From Streptomyces subrutilus (lineage in GTDB: Bacteria > Actinomycetota > Actinomycetes > Streptomycetales > Streptomycetaceae): a stretch of 64,000 nucleotides of DNA. The notes under the pieces were generated by a model, which saw only the letters and a list, made by a program, of their open reading frames with translations, had not been told where the DNA came from and did no database searches. Positions within the stretch are counted from its first letter, which is position 1. Each line of letters opens with the position of its first letter. The stretch is taken from NCBI RefSeq assembly GCF_008704535.1, contig NZ_CP023701.1:4940001-5004000 (forward strand), written 5' to 3'. Of the stretch, positions 16,758 through 24,936 are shown one piece after another. The translations under genes were made by a program, and so were the position numbers.

Positions 16758-19325
16758 TCAGACGGCGTCCGGGGCCGCCGCCGCGTCGCACCGCTGGGCG
16801 CGCAGCGCGCGGGCCAGGTCGTCACGGGACTCCAGGACCAGCCGCCGCAGGGCCGGCGGAGCCGCCGGGTGGGCCTCCAGCCAGGCGTCCGTCGCGTCCA
16901 CCGTGGCCTGTCCGTCCCGCAGCGAGGGGTACAGCCCCTTCACCACGTCCATCGCGATCTGGATCGACCGCTGCGCCCACACCCGCTCGATCACCTCGAA
17001 GTACCGCCCGGCGTACCCGTCCAGCAGCTCGCGCTGCGACGGCTGCTGCATGCCCGCGATCGTCGCCTCGACCAGCGCGTTCGACAGCGCGTCGGATTCC
17101 ACCACCGCCGCCCACGCCTGGTCCTTGACCGCCGCCGACGGGCGCGCCGCCAGGCAGCGCACCTGGTGCCGCTTGCCCGAGGCCGTGTCGTCCCGGGCCA
17201 GTTCGGCGTCGAGCGCCGCCTCGTCCACCGCGCCGTGCGCGGCCAGCGGCAGCAGGAAGTCCCAGCGCAGCTCCTGGTCCACGTCCAGCCCGTCGATCCG
17301 GGCCGAACCGTCCAGCAGCCCCAGCAGCAGCCGGAAGTCGCTCTCGGTCGCCGCGCTCGCCGCGAAGAAGCGGGCCCACGTCAGCTGGTGCTCCGAGCCA
17401 GGCTCGGCCAGCCGCAGCTCGTGCAGCGCGCCCGCGGCCAGCTCGCGGCCGCCCTGCTCGCGCCAGTCGGGCGCCGCGTAGTGGGTGACGGCCGTCAGGG
17501 TCTGCGCGTGCAGCATCTGCAGCACGCCGACGTCCGTCTCCCGGCCCGCGTGCGCCAGGACCAGCGAGACGAAGTCGCGCGCCGGCATCAGGCCGTCCCG
17601 CGTGAGGTTCCACAGCGCCGACCAGCTCAGCGCCCGCGCCAGCGGGTCCGTGAGGTCGCCGAGGTGGCCGCGCAGGGTGGCCAGCGAGGTCTCGTCGAAG
17701 CGGATCTTGCAGTAGGTGAGGTCCTCGTCGTTGACCAGGATCAGGTCGGGCCGCTCCAGCCCGGCCAGCTCCGCCACCACCGTCCGGGCGCCCGCCACGT
17801 CCACCCCGGCCCGCGCGTACCGCGCCAGGGTGCCGTCCGGAACCTGCCGGTACAGGCCGACCGCGACCCGGTGCGGGCGCAGCTCGTCCCCCTCCTGCAC
17901 CACCGCCAGCTCGGTCAGGCGGCCGCCGGCGTCGTACGTCACCACCGGCGTCAGCGCGTTCACGCCGGCCGTCTGCAGCCAGGCCCGCGACCACTCGGCC
18001 ATGTCCCGCCCGGAGACCTCGGCGAGCACCGACAGCAGGTCGTCCAGGGTGGTGTTCCCGTACGCGTTCGCCTTGAAGTAGCGCCGCGCGCCCTCCAGGA
18101 ACGCCTCCCGCCCCACGTAGGCGACGAGCTGCTTGAGCACGGCCGCGCCCTTGGCGTACGTGATCCCGTCGAAGTTCAGCTTCGCGGCCTCCAGGTCGCG
18201 GATGTCGGCCGTGATCGGGTGCGTGGACGGCAGCTGGTCGGCGCGGTAGGCCCACGCCTTGCGGCTGTTGGCGAAGGTGACCCAGGCCTGGTCGAAGCGG
18301 GTGGCCTCGACGAGCCCGAAGGAGCCCATGAAGTCCGCGAAGGACTCCTTCAGCCACAGGTCGTCCCACCACTTCATGGTGACCAGGTCGCCGAACCACA
18401 TGTGGGCCATCTCGTGCAGGATCACGTTCGCCCGGCGCTCGTACGAGGCCTGCGTGACCTTCCCGCGGAAGATGTACTCCTCGCGGAAGGTCACCATCCC
18501 CGGGTTCTCCATCGCGCCCAGGTTGTACTCCGGCACGAAGGCCTGGTCGTACTTCCCGAAGGGGTAGGGGTAGTCGAAGATCTCGTGGAACAGGTCGAAG
18601 CCCTGCTTCGTCACGAGGAACACGTCGTCCGCGTCGAAGTGCCTGGCCAGGCCCTTGCGGCAGAGGGCGCCCAGCGGGATCGTCAGGTCCCCGCGCGTGT
18701 AGGTGTCGGTCACGTAGTGGTACGGGCCCGCGACCACGCAGGTGATGTAGGTGGAGATCGGGGCGGTCTCGGCGAACCTGCGCACCGCGCCGTCCCGCGA
18801 CTCCTCCGCGCCGTTGCTCCACACCTGCCAGCCCTCGGGCGCGGCCACCTCGAAGCGGTAGGGGGCCTTCAGGTCCGGCTGCTCGAAGTTGGCGTACACG
18901 CGCCGGGCGTCCGCCGGCTCGTACTGGGTGTAGAGGTAGACCTCGCCGTCCTCCGGGTCCACGAAGCGGTGCATGCCCTCGCCCGTCCGGCTGTACGCGC
19001 AGTTCGCGTCCACCACCAGGACGTTCTCGGCGGCGAGCCCGTCGAGCGCGATCCGCGACCCGTCGAAGACGGCGGCGGTGTCGAGGGCCTGCCCGTTGAG
19101 GGTGACCGCGTTCACCGAGGGGGCGATCAGGTCCGCGAAGGTGGCGGCGCCCGGGGTCGCGGCCCGGAAGCGGATCGTGGTCACCGAGCGGAAGGTCCGG
19201 GGACCCTCGGCCGGCTCGGCCTCGTCCACCGCGGACCGCAGGTCGAGGACGACCTCGTACCCGTCGACGGACAGCAGCTCGGCCCGTCCTCGGGCCTCGT
19301 CGCGGGACAGATTCTCTCCGGGCAC
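16758..19325 (-). CDS. pepN: aminopeptidase N (M1 family), second copy
   Basis: This 855-residue M1 peptidase is clearly related to the copy at 5752-8328 but diverged along its whole length. GTG 19325 (MPGENLSRDEARGRAELL) is preceded by AAGGAG. The GAMEN motif is at about residues 270-274, zinc ligands HEMAH at 304-308 and Glu at about 327 in LWLKESFA, so the active site is intact. No secretion signal is seen. Both copies start MPG-N-L-(T/S)-R-(E/D)-EA and share domain order, so they arose by duplication or came in separately. Their substrate preferences may differ: the S1-pocket region near GAMEN reads NPGMVTF here and NAGAVTI in the other. Confidence 0.96.
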   Translation of the reverse strand: MPGENLSRDEARGRAELLSVDGYEVVLDLRSAVDEAEPAEGPRTFRSVTTIRFRAATPGAATFADLIAPSVNAVTLNGQALDTAAVFDGSRIALDGLAAENVLVVDANCAYSRTGEGMHRFVDPEDGEVYLYTQYEPADARRVYANFEQPDLKAPYRFEVAAPEGWQVWSNGAEESRDGAVRRFAETAPISTYITCVVAGPYHYVTDTYTRGDLTIPLGALCRKGLARHFDADDVFLVTKQGFDLFHEIFDYPYPFGKYDQAFVPEYNLGAMENPGMVTFREEYIFRGKVTQASYERRANVILHEMAHMWFGDLVTMKWWDDLWLKESFADFMGSFGLVEATRFDQAWVTFANSRKAWAYRADQLPSTHPITADIRDLEAAKLNFDGITYAKGAAVLKQLVAYVGREAFLEGARRYFKANAYGNTTLDDLLSVLAEVSGRDMAEWSRAWLQTAGVNALTPVVTYDAGGRLTELAVVQEGDELRPHRVAVGLYRQVPDGTLARYARAGVDVAGARTVVAELAGLERPDLILVNDEDLTYCKIRFDETSLATLRGHLGDLTDPLARALSWSALWNLTRDGLMPARDFVSLVLAHAGRETDVGVLQMLHAQTLTAVTHYAAPDWREQGGRELAAGALHELRLAEPGSEHQLTWARFFAASAATESDFRLLLGLLDGSARIDGLDVDQELRWDFLLPLAAHGAVDEAALDAELARDDTASGKRHQVRCLAARPSAAVKDQAWAAVVESDALSNALVEATIAGMQQPSQRELLDGYAGRYFEVIERVWAQRSIQIAMDVVKGLYPSLRDGQATVDATDAWLEAHPAAPPALRRLVLESRDDLARALRAQRCDAAAAPDAV

Positions 19326-19464
19326 CCTGCACTCCTTCGTGCGTGATCGCGTTCTTCCCGTGAATCCTCGCACGGGGGAATGTGCGCGCCCCCGGCCTGG
19401 TTGCCGACGGAGAACGACGCGGAACACGGTCCCCGTGACGCCCTTGTCCGAGTTGAGGAGAGAC

Positions 19465-20112
19465 ATGACCGACACCCAGGATCGCGAGAAGACCCCGGTC
19501 GACTTCTGGTTCGACCCGCTGTGCCCCTGGGCCTGGATGACCTCGCGCTGGATGGTCGAGGTCGAGCAGGTCCGCGACGTCGAGGTCCGCTGGCACGTCA
19601 TGAGCCTGGCCGTCCTCAACGAGAACAAGCTCGACGAGCTGCCCGAGACCTACCGCGAGCTGCTCGGCCCCAAGGGCTGGGCCCCGGTCCGCGTGGTCGT
19701 GGCGGCCCAGCAGAAGCACGGCGAGGAGATCACCGGCAAGCTCTACACCGCCCTCGGCACCAAGATCCACAATGAGGGCCGCGGCCCGACCCGCGAGGTC
19801 ATCGCCGACGCCCTGGCCGAGGTCGGCCTGCCGGCCGAACTGCTCGCGTACGCGGACTCCGACGAGTACGACGAGGTGCTGCGCGCGTCCCACAACGACG
19901 GCATCGACCGGGTGGGCCAGGAGGTCGGCACGCCGGTGATCTCCGTCCCCGGCGCCGACGGCGCAGAGGTGGCCTTCTTCGGCCCGGTCGTCACCCCGGC
20001 CCCGCGCGGCGAGGCCGCGGCCCGACTGTGGGACGGCACCCTGCTCGTCGCCTCCACCCCGGGCTTCTACGAGATCAAGCGCACCCGCACCCAGGGCCCC
20101 TCCTTCGAGTAG
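19465..20112 (+). CDS. DsbA-fold oxidoreductase, mycothiol-dependent nitroreductase (Rv2466c) type
   Basis: The 215-residue cytosolic protein starts at ATG 19465 after GAGGAG. The thioredoxin-like core opens VDFWFDPLCPWAWMTSRWM. The active site reads CPWA, keeping the first cysteine but not the second of the CPWC motif of the mycobacterial Rv2466c enzyme. A helical insertion and a second half with GTPVISVPG (cis-Pro loop) complete the DsbA fold. Mycobacterial homologues reduce nitro compounds with mycothiol; activity here is inferred, and a one-cysteine site points to a mycothiol-based mechanism. It is divergent from pepN copy 2 and ends at a 16-bp terminator stem. Confidence 0.87.
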   Translation: MTDTQDREKTPVDFWFDPLCPWAWMTSRWMVEVEQVRDVEVRWHVMSLAVLNENKLDELPETYRELLGPKGWAPVRVVVAAQQKHGEEITGKLYTALGTKIHNEGRGPTREVIADALAEVGLPAELLAYADSDEYDEVLRASHNDGIDRVGQEVGTPVISVPGADGAEVAFFGPVVTPAPRGEAAARLWDGTLLVASTPGFYEIKRTRTQGPSFE

Positions 20113-20148
20113 CCCGCCGCACCGGGGGACCGGCCCGGCACCGTGCGC

Positions 20149-20187
20149 AGAAGGCCCCCGTGAGTCATGTCCTCACGGGGGCCTTCT
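20149..20187. terminator. terminator hairpin between DsbA-like gene and sodF
   Basis: A perfect 16-bp stem (20149-20164 with 20172-20187) with a 7-nt loop lies between convergent genes. It carries AGAAGG and CCTTCT ends, so a U-rich tract is lacking, as usual in this genus. Confidence 0.85.
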
Positions 20188-20252
20188 GGTGGACACGCCC
20201 GCCGGTGAAGGGTGAGAAGACGATCACGAGGCGGACGGGCGGGTGGTGCCGA

Positions 20253-20912
20253 TCAGGCCGTGCCGGCCGGGATCAGCAGCGGGGTGTTCGCCTTGGCGTC
20301 GGCGTAGCGCTTGGCCACGTCCTGCCAGTTGACGACGTTCCACATGGCCTCGATGAAGTCCACCTTCTGGTTCTTGTACTGCAGGTAGAAGGCGTGCTCC
20401 CAGGCGTCGAACACCAGGACCGGCACGGAGGCCTGGCCCACGTTGCCCTGGTGGTCGTAGACCTGCTCGACGATGAGGCGGCCGCTGATGGGCTCGTACG
20501 CGAGGACGCCCCAGCCGGAGCCCTGCGTCGCGGAGGCGGCGAAGGTCAGCTGCTTCTTGAAGGCGGCGAAGGAGCCGAAGGACTCGGTGATCGCGGCCGG
20601 GAGGTCGCCCAGGCCGTCCTTCTCGTCCGGCACGCCGCCGCCGTCGCCGGTCTTGGGGCTGGCCATGTTGTGCCAGTAGATGCTGTGCAGGATGTGGCCG
20701 GAGAGGTGGAACGCGAGGTTCTTCTCCAGGCCGTTGAGCGCGCCCCAGTTCTCCTTGTCGCGCGCCTCCTCCAGCTGCTCCAGCGTGTTGTTGGCGCCCG
20801 TCACGTACGCCGCGTGGTGCTTGTCGTGGTGCAGCTCGATGATCTGCGGGTTGATCACCGGCTCCAGCGCCGAGTACTCGTACGGAAGCTCAGGAAGCGT
20901 GTAAATGGCCAT
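20253..20912 (-). CDS. sodF: superoxide dismutase, Fe/Mn family (SodF type)
   Basis: The 219-residue enzyme dismutates superoxide to oxygen and peroxide in the cytoplasm. Metal ligands are visible as His28 or nearby in IIELHHDKHHAAYV, His in FHLSGHILHSIYW, Asp in VLVFDAWEHAFY and His in the same motif. The segment FDAWEHAFYLQY is the family signature. Starting MAIYTLPELPYEYSALEP, it matches the Streptomyces iron-containing SodF. The start is ATG 20912. A Nur-type box (20949-20965) lies 37 bp upstream. In S. coelicolor nickel-loaded Nur represses sodF so that the nickel enzyme SodN takes over; the same switch is inferred here. No sodN lies in the window. Confidence 0.97.
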   Translation of the reverse strand: MAIYTLPELPYEYSALEPVINPQIIELHHDKHHAAYVTGANNTLEQLEEARDKENWGALNGLEKNLAFHLSGHILHSIYWHNMASPKTGDGGGVPDEKDGLGDLPAAITESFGSFAAFKKQLTFAASATQGSGWGVLAYEPISGRLIVEQVYDHQGNVGQASVPVLVFDAWEHAFYLQYKNQKVDFIEAMWNVVNWQDVAKRYADAKANTPLLIPAGTA

Positions 20913-20948
20913 GCGTGTATCCGGTCCCCTCAGCGTGCCAACCGCTTA

Positions 20949-20965
20949 TTGCAATCAATGCGCAA
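20949..20965. promoter_or_regulatory. candidate Nur box upstream of sodF
   Basis: TTGCAA-N5-GCGCAA matches the S. coelicolor Nur consensus tTGCaa-N5-ttGCAA at ten of twelve fixed bases, and fully in the core TGC/GCAA. It is placed in the sodF promoter region. Nickel-dependent repression is inferred from the known regulon. Confidence 0.75.
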
Positions 20966-21114
20966 CTGCACGCTAGCAGTATCTATTCCGAGCCACGAGT
21001 AAGGCTTGCCTGGCCTGGCCGTCGCCCGGAAACGCCGGAGGCCGGGCCCGTGCGGTCGCACGGGCCCGGCCCCTGACGTGCCGTCCTGCGGGGGTGTCGC
21101 GCCGGACGGAGGTC

Positions 21115-22530
21115 CTACGCCGCCGCGCGGGCGGCCGCCCGGCGCTGCATCGCGTAGCCGGTGGCGGCGAGGGCGAGCGTCAGCCCGCCGGTGAAGAACA
21201 CCTGCACCCGGGTGTCCTCGCCCAGCGCCATCAGCACCAGCACCCCGGCCACCGCGGCCAGCGCCACCCAGGTCAGGTACGGGAAGCCCCACATGCGCAC
21301 GCCGAGCAGCCCGGGGGCCTCGCGCTCGGTCCGGCGGCGCAGCACGAACTGCGAGACGGCGATGAAGCCCCAGACGATGAGGATGACCCCGCCGACCATG
21401 TTCAGCAGCCAGGCGAACAGCGTGTCCGGGTACCAGTAGGACAGCAGCACGGTGACGAAGCCGAAGCCGGAGGAGGCGAGCACCGCGCGGCGCGGCACCC
21501 GGCCGGTGACCCTGCCCAGGGCCTTGGGGCCCTGGCCGCGGGAGACGAGGGAGTACGCCATCCGGGAGGAGCCGTAGATGTTCGCGTTCATCGCGGAGAG
21601 CAGCGCGATCAGGATGACCACGTTCATGATCTCGCCGGCCGCGGGGATGCCCAGGCGGTCCAGGGTGGCCGCGTACGGGCCGTCCGCCGTCACAGCCGGG
21701 TCGTTCCACGGCAGCAGGGTGACGATGACCAGCATGGAGCCGACGTAGACGATCGCGATCCGCCACATGGTGGTGCGCACGGCCTTGGCCACGCCCTTGA
21801 CCGGGTTCTCGGATTCGGCGGCCGCGATGGTCACCGTCTCCAGGCCGCCGTACGCGACCACCGAGGCCAGCAGGCCGACCAGCAGGCCGTCCATGCCGTT
21901 GGGCAGGAAGCCGCCGTCGTGCAGCAGGTTCGCGGCGCCGGGGGAGCCGGTGCCGGGCAGCAGGCCCAGCACGGCCAGGACGCCCAGACCCAGGAAGAGG
22001 CCGATCGCGCCGATCTTGAGGGCGGAGAACCAGAACTCGAACTCGCCGAAGTTCGACACCGCCGCCAGGTTGGAGCCGCAGAAGACGGCCATGAACACCA
22101 GCACCCACATCCACGAAGGGGTGCCCGGGAACCAGCCGGTCATGATGTGCGCCGCGCCGATGGCCTCGATGGCCACGCCCACGCACAGCAGCGTCCAGAA
22201 CATCCAGCCGGCCGTGAACCCGGCCCACGGGCCGATCGCCCGCTCCGCGTGCACGGAGAAGGAACCGGAGGCGGGGTTGGCGGCCGACATCTCGCCGAGC
22301 ATCCGCATCACGAACATCACGAGCAGCCCGGACGCGGCGTACGCGAGCACGATCGAGGGGCCCGCGGCCGCGATGCCGGCACCGGAGCCGACGAAGAGGC
22401 CGGCGCCGATGACACCGCCGAGGGCGATCATCGAGAGGTGGCGCTGCTTGAGTCCGTTGCCGAGCGGGGAACCGGCGTCCGCCTGCGGCGGAGCCTGCTG
22501 CTCGGAGGGGGTGAGGGTGCTCTGGCTCAT
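21115..22530 (-). CDS. amino acid permease (APC/AAT family), paralogue 1
   Basis: The 471-residue, 12-helix permease carries the AAT-family N-terminal signature GLKQRHLSMIALGGVIGAG (about residues 26-44) and SGAGIAAAGPSIVLAYAASG. A hydrophilic 25-residue N-terminus precedes helix 1. It belongs to the GABA/asparagine/aromatic amino acid:proton symporter group, and the substrate cannot be fixed. Two paralogues lie upstream on the same strand (22643-24025 and 24937-26403). A perfect 23-bp palindrome sits 15 bp upstream of the ATG, implying dedicated local control rather than read-through from paralogue 2. Confidence 0.92.
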   Translation of the reverse strand: MSQSTLTPSEQQAPPQADAGSPLGNGLKQRHLSMIALGGVIGAGLFVGSGAGIAAAGPSIVLAYAASGLLVMFVMRMLGEMSAANPASGSFSVHAERAIGPWAGFTAGWMFWTLLCVGVAIEAIGAAHIMTGWFPGTPSWMWVLVFMAVFCGSNLAAVSNFGEFEFWFSALKIGAIGLFLGLGVLAVLGLLPGTGSPGAANLLHDGGFLPNGMDGLLVGLLASVVAYGGLETVTIAAAESENPVKGVAKAVRTTMWRIAIVYVGSMLVIVTLLPWNDPAVTADGPYAATLDRLGIPAAGEIMNVVILIALLSAMNANIYGSSRMAYSLVSRGQGPKALGRVTGRVPRRAVLASSGFGFVTVLLSYWYPDTLFAWLLNMVGGVILIVWGFIAVSQFVLRRRTEREAPGLLGVRMWGFPYLTWVALAAVAGVLVLMALGEDTRVQVFFTGGLTLALAATGYAMQRRAAARAAA

Positions 22531-22544
22531 GCCACCAGTCTGCC

Positions 22545-22567
22545 GACCGTCCGATAATCGGACGGTC
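22545..22567. promoter_or_regulatory. perfect 23-bp palindrome, candidate operator for permease 1
   Basis: Arms GACCGTCCGAT and ATCGGACGGTC surround one central base. A weaker related site with GTCC and GGAC ends follows at 22571-22585. It sits between two same-strand permease genes, immediately upstream of the ATG at 22530. The cognate regulator is not in the immediate neighbourhood. Confidence 0.7.
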
Positions 22568-22642
22568 GCTGTCCATCATCCGGACGCCGCCTTCACCGGC
22601 CGTGACGCCCCTCCTACGAGGCGCGGCCCGCGGCGGCCGCGG

Positions 22643-24025
22643 TCAGGCGGCCCGGCGCGCGCGGATCTCGCGCACCCACGCCACCCCCAGCACCAGGGCG
22701 GCCGCCCCCGTCGACCACAGCAGCTGCGGCCGGGCGGAGTCGTCGAACAGCATCAGCACCAGCACCGCCGCCATGCCCGCCAGCGCGGCCCACGTCAGGT
22801 AGGGGAAGCACCACATCGGCAGGGTCAGCCGCTCCGGCATGTCGCGCTCGATGATGCGGCGCAGCTTCAGCTGCGAGACCGCGATCAGCGCCCACACGAA
22901 CAGCAGCACCGCCCCGACCGCGTTCAGCATGTAGAGGAAGATCGTGTCCGGCCACAGCAGGTTCAGCACCACCGAGACGAAGCCGAAGGCCACCGAGGCG
23001 AAGACCGCCCGGCGCGGCACCCCGCCGCCCGAGACCTTCAGCAGCCCCCGGGGCGCCTCGCCCCGCTCGGCCAGCGAGAACACGATGCGCGAGGACCCGT
23101 ACAGGTTGGCGTTGAGCGCCGACAGCAGTGCCACGAAGACCACGATGTTCATGATCTGGCCGGCCGCCGGGATGCCGATGGAGTCGAGGACGGCCACGTA
23201 CGGGCTCTGGCCCGGCTCCAGCGAGTCCCACGGCAGCAGGGTCACGATGACCAGCATCGAGCCGACGTAGAAGAAGAGGATGCGCCACACCGCGCTGCGC
23301 ACGGCGCGGGCCACCGACCGGGCCGGGTCGTCCGACTCGGCGGCCGCGATCGTGACGACCTCCAGGCCGCCGAAGGCGAAGACGACCGCCAGCATGCCCG
23401 CGACGACCCCGCCGAGCCCGGCCGGGAAGAAGCCGCCCTGGCCGGTCAGGTTGGTCAGGCCCACCGGGTCGGTGTCCGGGAGCAGGCCGAAGATCGCCAG
23501 GGTGCCCAGGACCAGGAACAGCACGATCGCGCCGACCTTGAGCGCGGCGAACCAGAACTCGAACTCGCCGAAGTTCTTCACGGCGGCCAGGTTGCTGGCG
23601 GTGAAGACCACCATGAAGATCAGCACCCACACCCACTGGTCCACGGACGGGACCCAGCCGTTCGCGATCTTCGCGGCGCCGGTGGCCTCCACGGCGAGCA
23701 CCACGACCAGCAGGAACCAGTAGAGCCAGCCCGCGGAGAAGCCCGCCCAGCGGCCGAGCGCCCGCTCCGCGTACACGGAGAAGGAGCCCGAGGCGGGCAT
23801 CGCGGCGGACATCTCGCCCAGGGCCCGCATCACCAGCATCGCGAGGACGCCCGCGAGCAGGTACGAGCAGATGATCGCGGGACCGGCGACGGCGATGCCC
23901 GCGCCGGAGCCGACGAAGAGCCCGGCACCGATCACGCCGCCGAGGCCCAGCATGGTCAGGTGGCGCTGCTTGAGCCCGTGGCTCAGGGGTTCCGCTGCGA
24001 GTTCAGGCAGGGGTGCTTGTGACAT
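22643..24025 (-). CDS. amino acid permease (APC/AAT family), paralogue 2
   Basis: The 460-residue permease has the signature GLKQRHLTMLGLGGVIGAG and about 12 transmembrane helices. ATG 24025 (MSQAPLPELAAEPL) is chosen; it has GGAG about 11 nt upstream, and the 12-residue in-frame extension to 24061 lacks a ribosome site. It is strongly similar to the permease downstream (FGEFEFWF, SMLVIVTLLPW and AAGQIMN motifs shared). Its C-terminus is ARRAA. It is divergent from bioY. The substrate is unknown; the cluster may cover several amino acids with overlapping ranges. Confidence 0.91.
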   Translation of the reverse strand: MSQAPLPELAAEPLSHGLKQRHLTMLGLGGVIGAGLFVGSGAGIAVAGPAIICSYLLAGVLAMLVMRALGEMSAAMPASGSFSVYAERALGRWAGFSAGWLYWFLLVVVLAVEATGAAKIANGWVPSVDQWVWVLIFMVVFTASNLAAVKNFGEFEFWFAALKVGAIVLFLVLGTLAIFGLLPDTDPVGLTNLTGQGGFFPAGLGGVVAGMLAVVFAFGGLEVVTIAAAESDDPARSVARAVRSAVWRILFFYVGSMLVIVTLLPWDSLEPGQSPYVAVLDSIGIPAAGQIMNIVVFVALLSALNANLYGSSRIVFSLAERGEAPRGLLKVSGGGVPRRAVFASVAFGFVSVVLNLLWPDTIFLYMLNAVGAVLLFVWALIAVSQLKLRRIIERDMPERLTLPMWCFPYLTWAALAGMAAVLVLMLFDDSARPQLLWSTGAAALVLGVAWVREIRARRAA

Positions 24026-24254
24026 CTCGACAGTGTCTCCGAGTGGGGAGCGGCGACGCAAAACGGATTTGCCCTACTTGTCGCAGGGGTGATCCGCATC
24101 ACTTCGGGCGCGGTGGTTACCAGTTGGTAGAGCGTTTTTGTGAACTCCCCACCACGGCGGGGAGCGTTGCTTTGTGCCGCGCGACGGTGGGGCCGGGGCG
24201 GCCCCGGGACTAACGTCACGGTGTCCCGTCCCGCCACGCACCCACGGAGCCCCG

Positions 24255-24857
24255 ATGAGCACCGCATCCGTCGCCACCGCCTCGTCCGCCGCCTTCCGGC
24301 CCGGCGCCGTCCTCGCCGACCTGCTGCCCGCGAGCCGGGTGCGCGACATCGCGCTCGTCGCCGGCGGAGCCGCCCTCACCGGGATCGCCGCGCAGATAGC
24401 CGTTCCGGTCCCCGGCTCCCCGGTGCCGGTCACCGGCCAGACCTTCGCCGCGCTGCTCGTGGGCACCGCCTTCGGCGCCCGCCGCGGCTTCCTGTCCCTC
24501 GCGCTGTACGCCCTCGTGGGCATGGCCGGGGTGCCGTGGTTCGCGAACGGCACGTCCGGGGCGGGCGGCGCCTCCTTCGGCTACGTGCTCGGCATGCTGC
24601 TGGCCGCCACCCTGGTCGGCGCCCTCGCCCGGCACGGCGCCGACCGGTCGGTCCTGCGCACCGCGGGCACGATGGTGCTCGGCTCGGCCGTGATCTACGC
24701 GGTGGGCGTGCCCTACCTGATGGCCGCGACCGGCATGTCACTCACCGCCGCCGTCGCCGCGGGCCTGACCCCGTTCCTCGTCGGGGACGCGCTCAAGGCC
24801 GCCCTCGCGATGGGCCTGCTGCCGGCCGCCTGGAAGCTGGCCGGCCGCCGCGGCTGA
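24255..24857 (+). CDS. bioY: biotin transporter BioY (ECF substrate-binding subunit)
   Basis: The 200-residue membrane protein binds biotin as the S component of an energy-coupling-factor transporter. Six hydrophobic helices are visible. The BioY hallmarks are PVPGSPVPVTGQTFAALLVG (about residues 56-75), ARRGFLSLALYALVGMAGVP and a C-terminal FLVGDALKAALAM. ATG 24255 is used. No bioM or bioN genes are adjacent, so it may work alone or with a shared ECF module elsewhere. It lies between paralogous permeases and ends in a 21-bp terminator stem. No biotin-repressor site could be assigned. Confidence 0.95.
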   Translation: MSTASVATASSAAFRPGAVLADLLPASRVRDIALVAGGAALTGIAAQIAVPVPGSPVPVTGQTFAALLVGTAFGARRGFLSLALYALVGMAGVPWFANGTSGAGGASFGYVLGMLLAATLVGALARHGADRSVLRTAGTMVLGSAVIYAVGVPYLMAATGMSLTAAVAAGLTPFLVGDALKAALAMGLLPAAWKLAGRRG

Positions 24858-24872
24858 ACCGCACCCGCCCGT

Positions 24873-24919
24873 GACGCGGCAGCCCCGGACCGCCGATCGC
24901 GGTCCGGGGCTGCCGCGTC
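24873..24919. terminator. very strong bidirectional terminator
   Basis: A perfect 21-bp stem (24873-24893 with 24899-24919) closes on a 5-nt CGATC loop. It is placed between convergent bioY and permease 3. Confidence 0.9.
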
Positions 24920-24936
24920 GCACGGGGAGCCGCTCC

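Noticed and set aside
16822..19893. Very long open frames opposite or overlapping pepN and other genes
   Set aside because: They are GC-rich shadow frames with arginine/alanine/glycine-heavy composition and no domain. The pepN frame has all catalytic motifs.
24115..24150. A tRNA-like string (CAGTTGGTAGAGC) between permease 2 and bioY
   Set aside because: Only a D-arm-like piece is present. No matching acceptor, anticodon or T arm could be folded around it.
24110..24160. Possible BioQ-type biotin operator upstream of bioY
   Set aside because: GTTAC and TGAAC halves occur but are too far apart and not in the expected palindromic arrangement.
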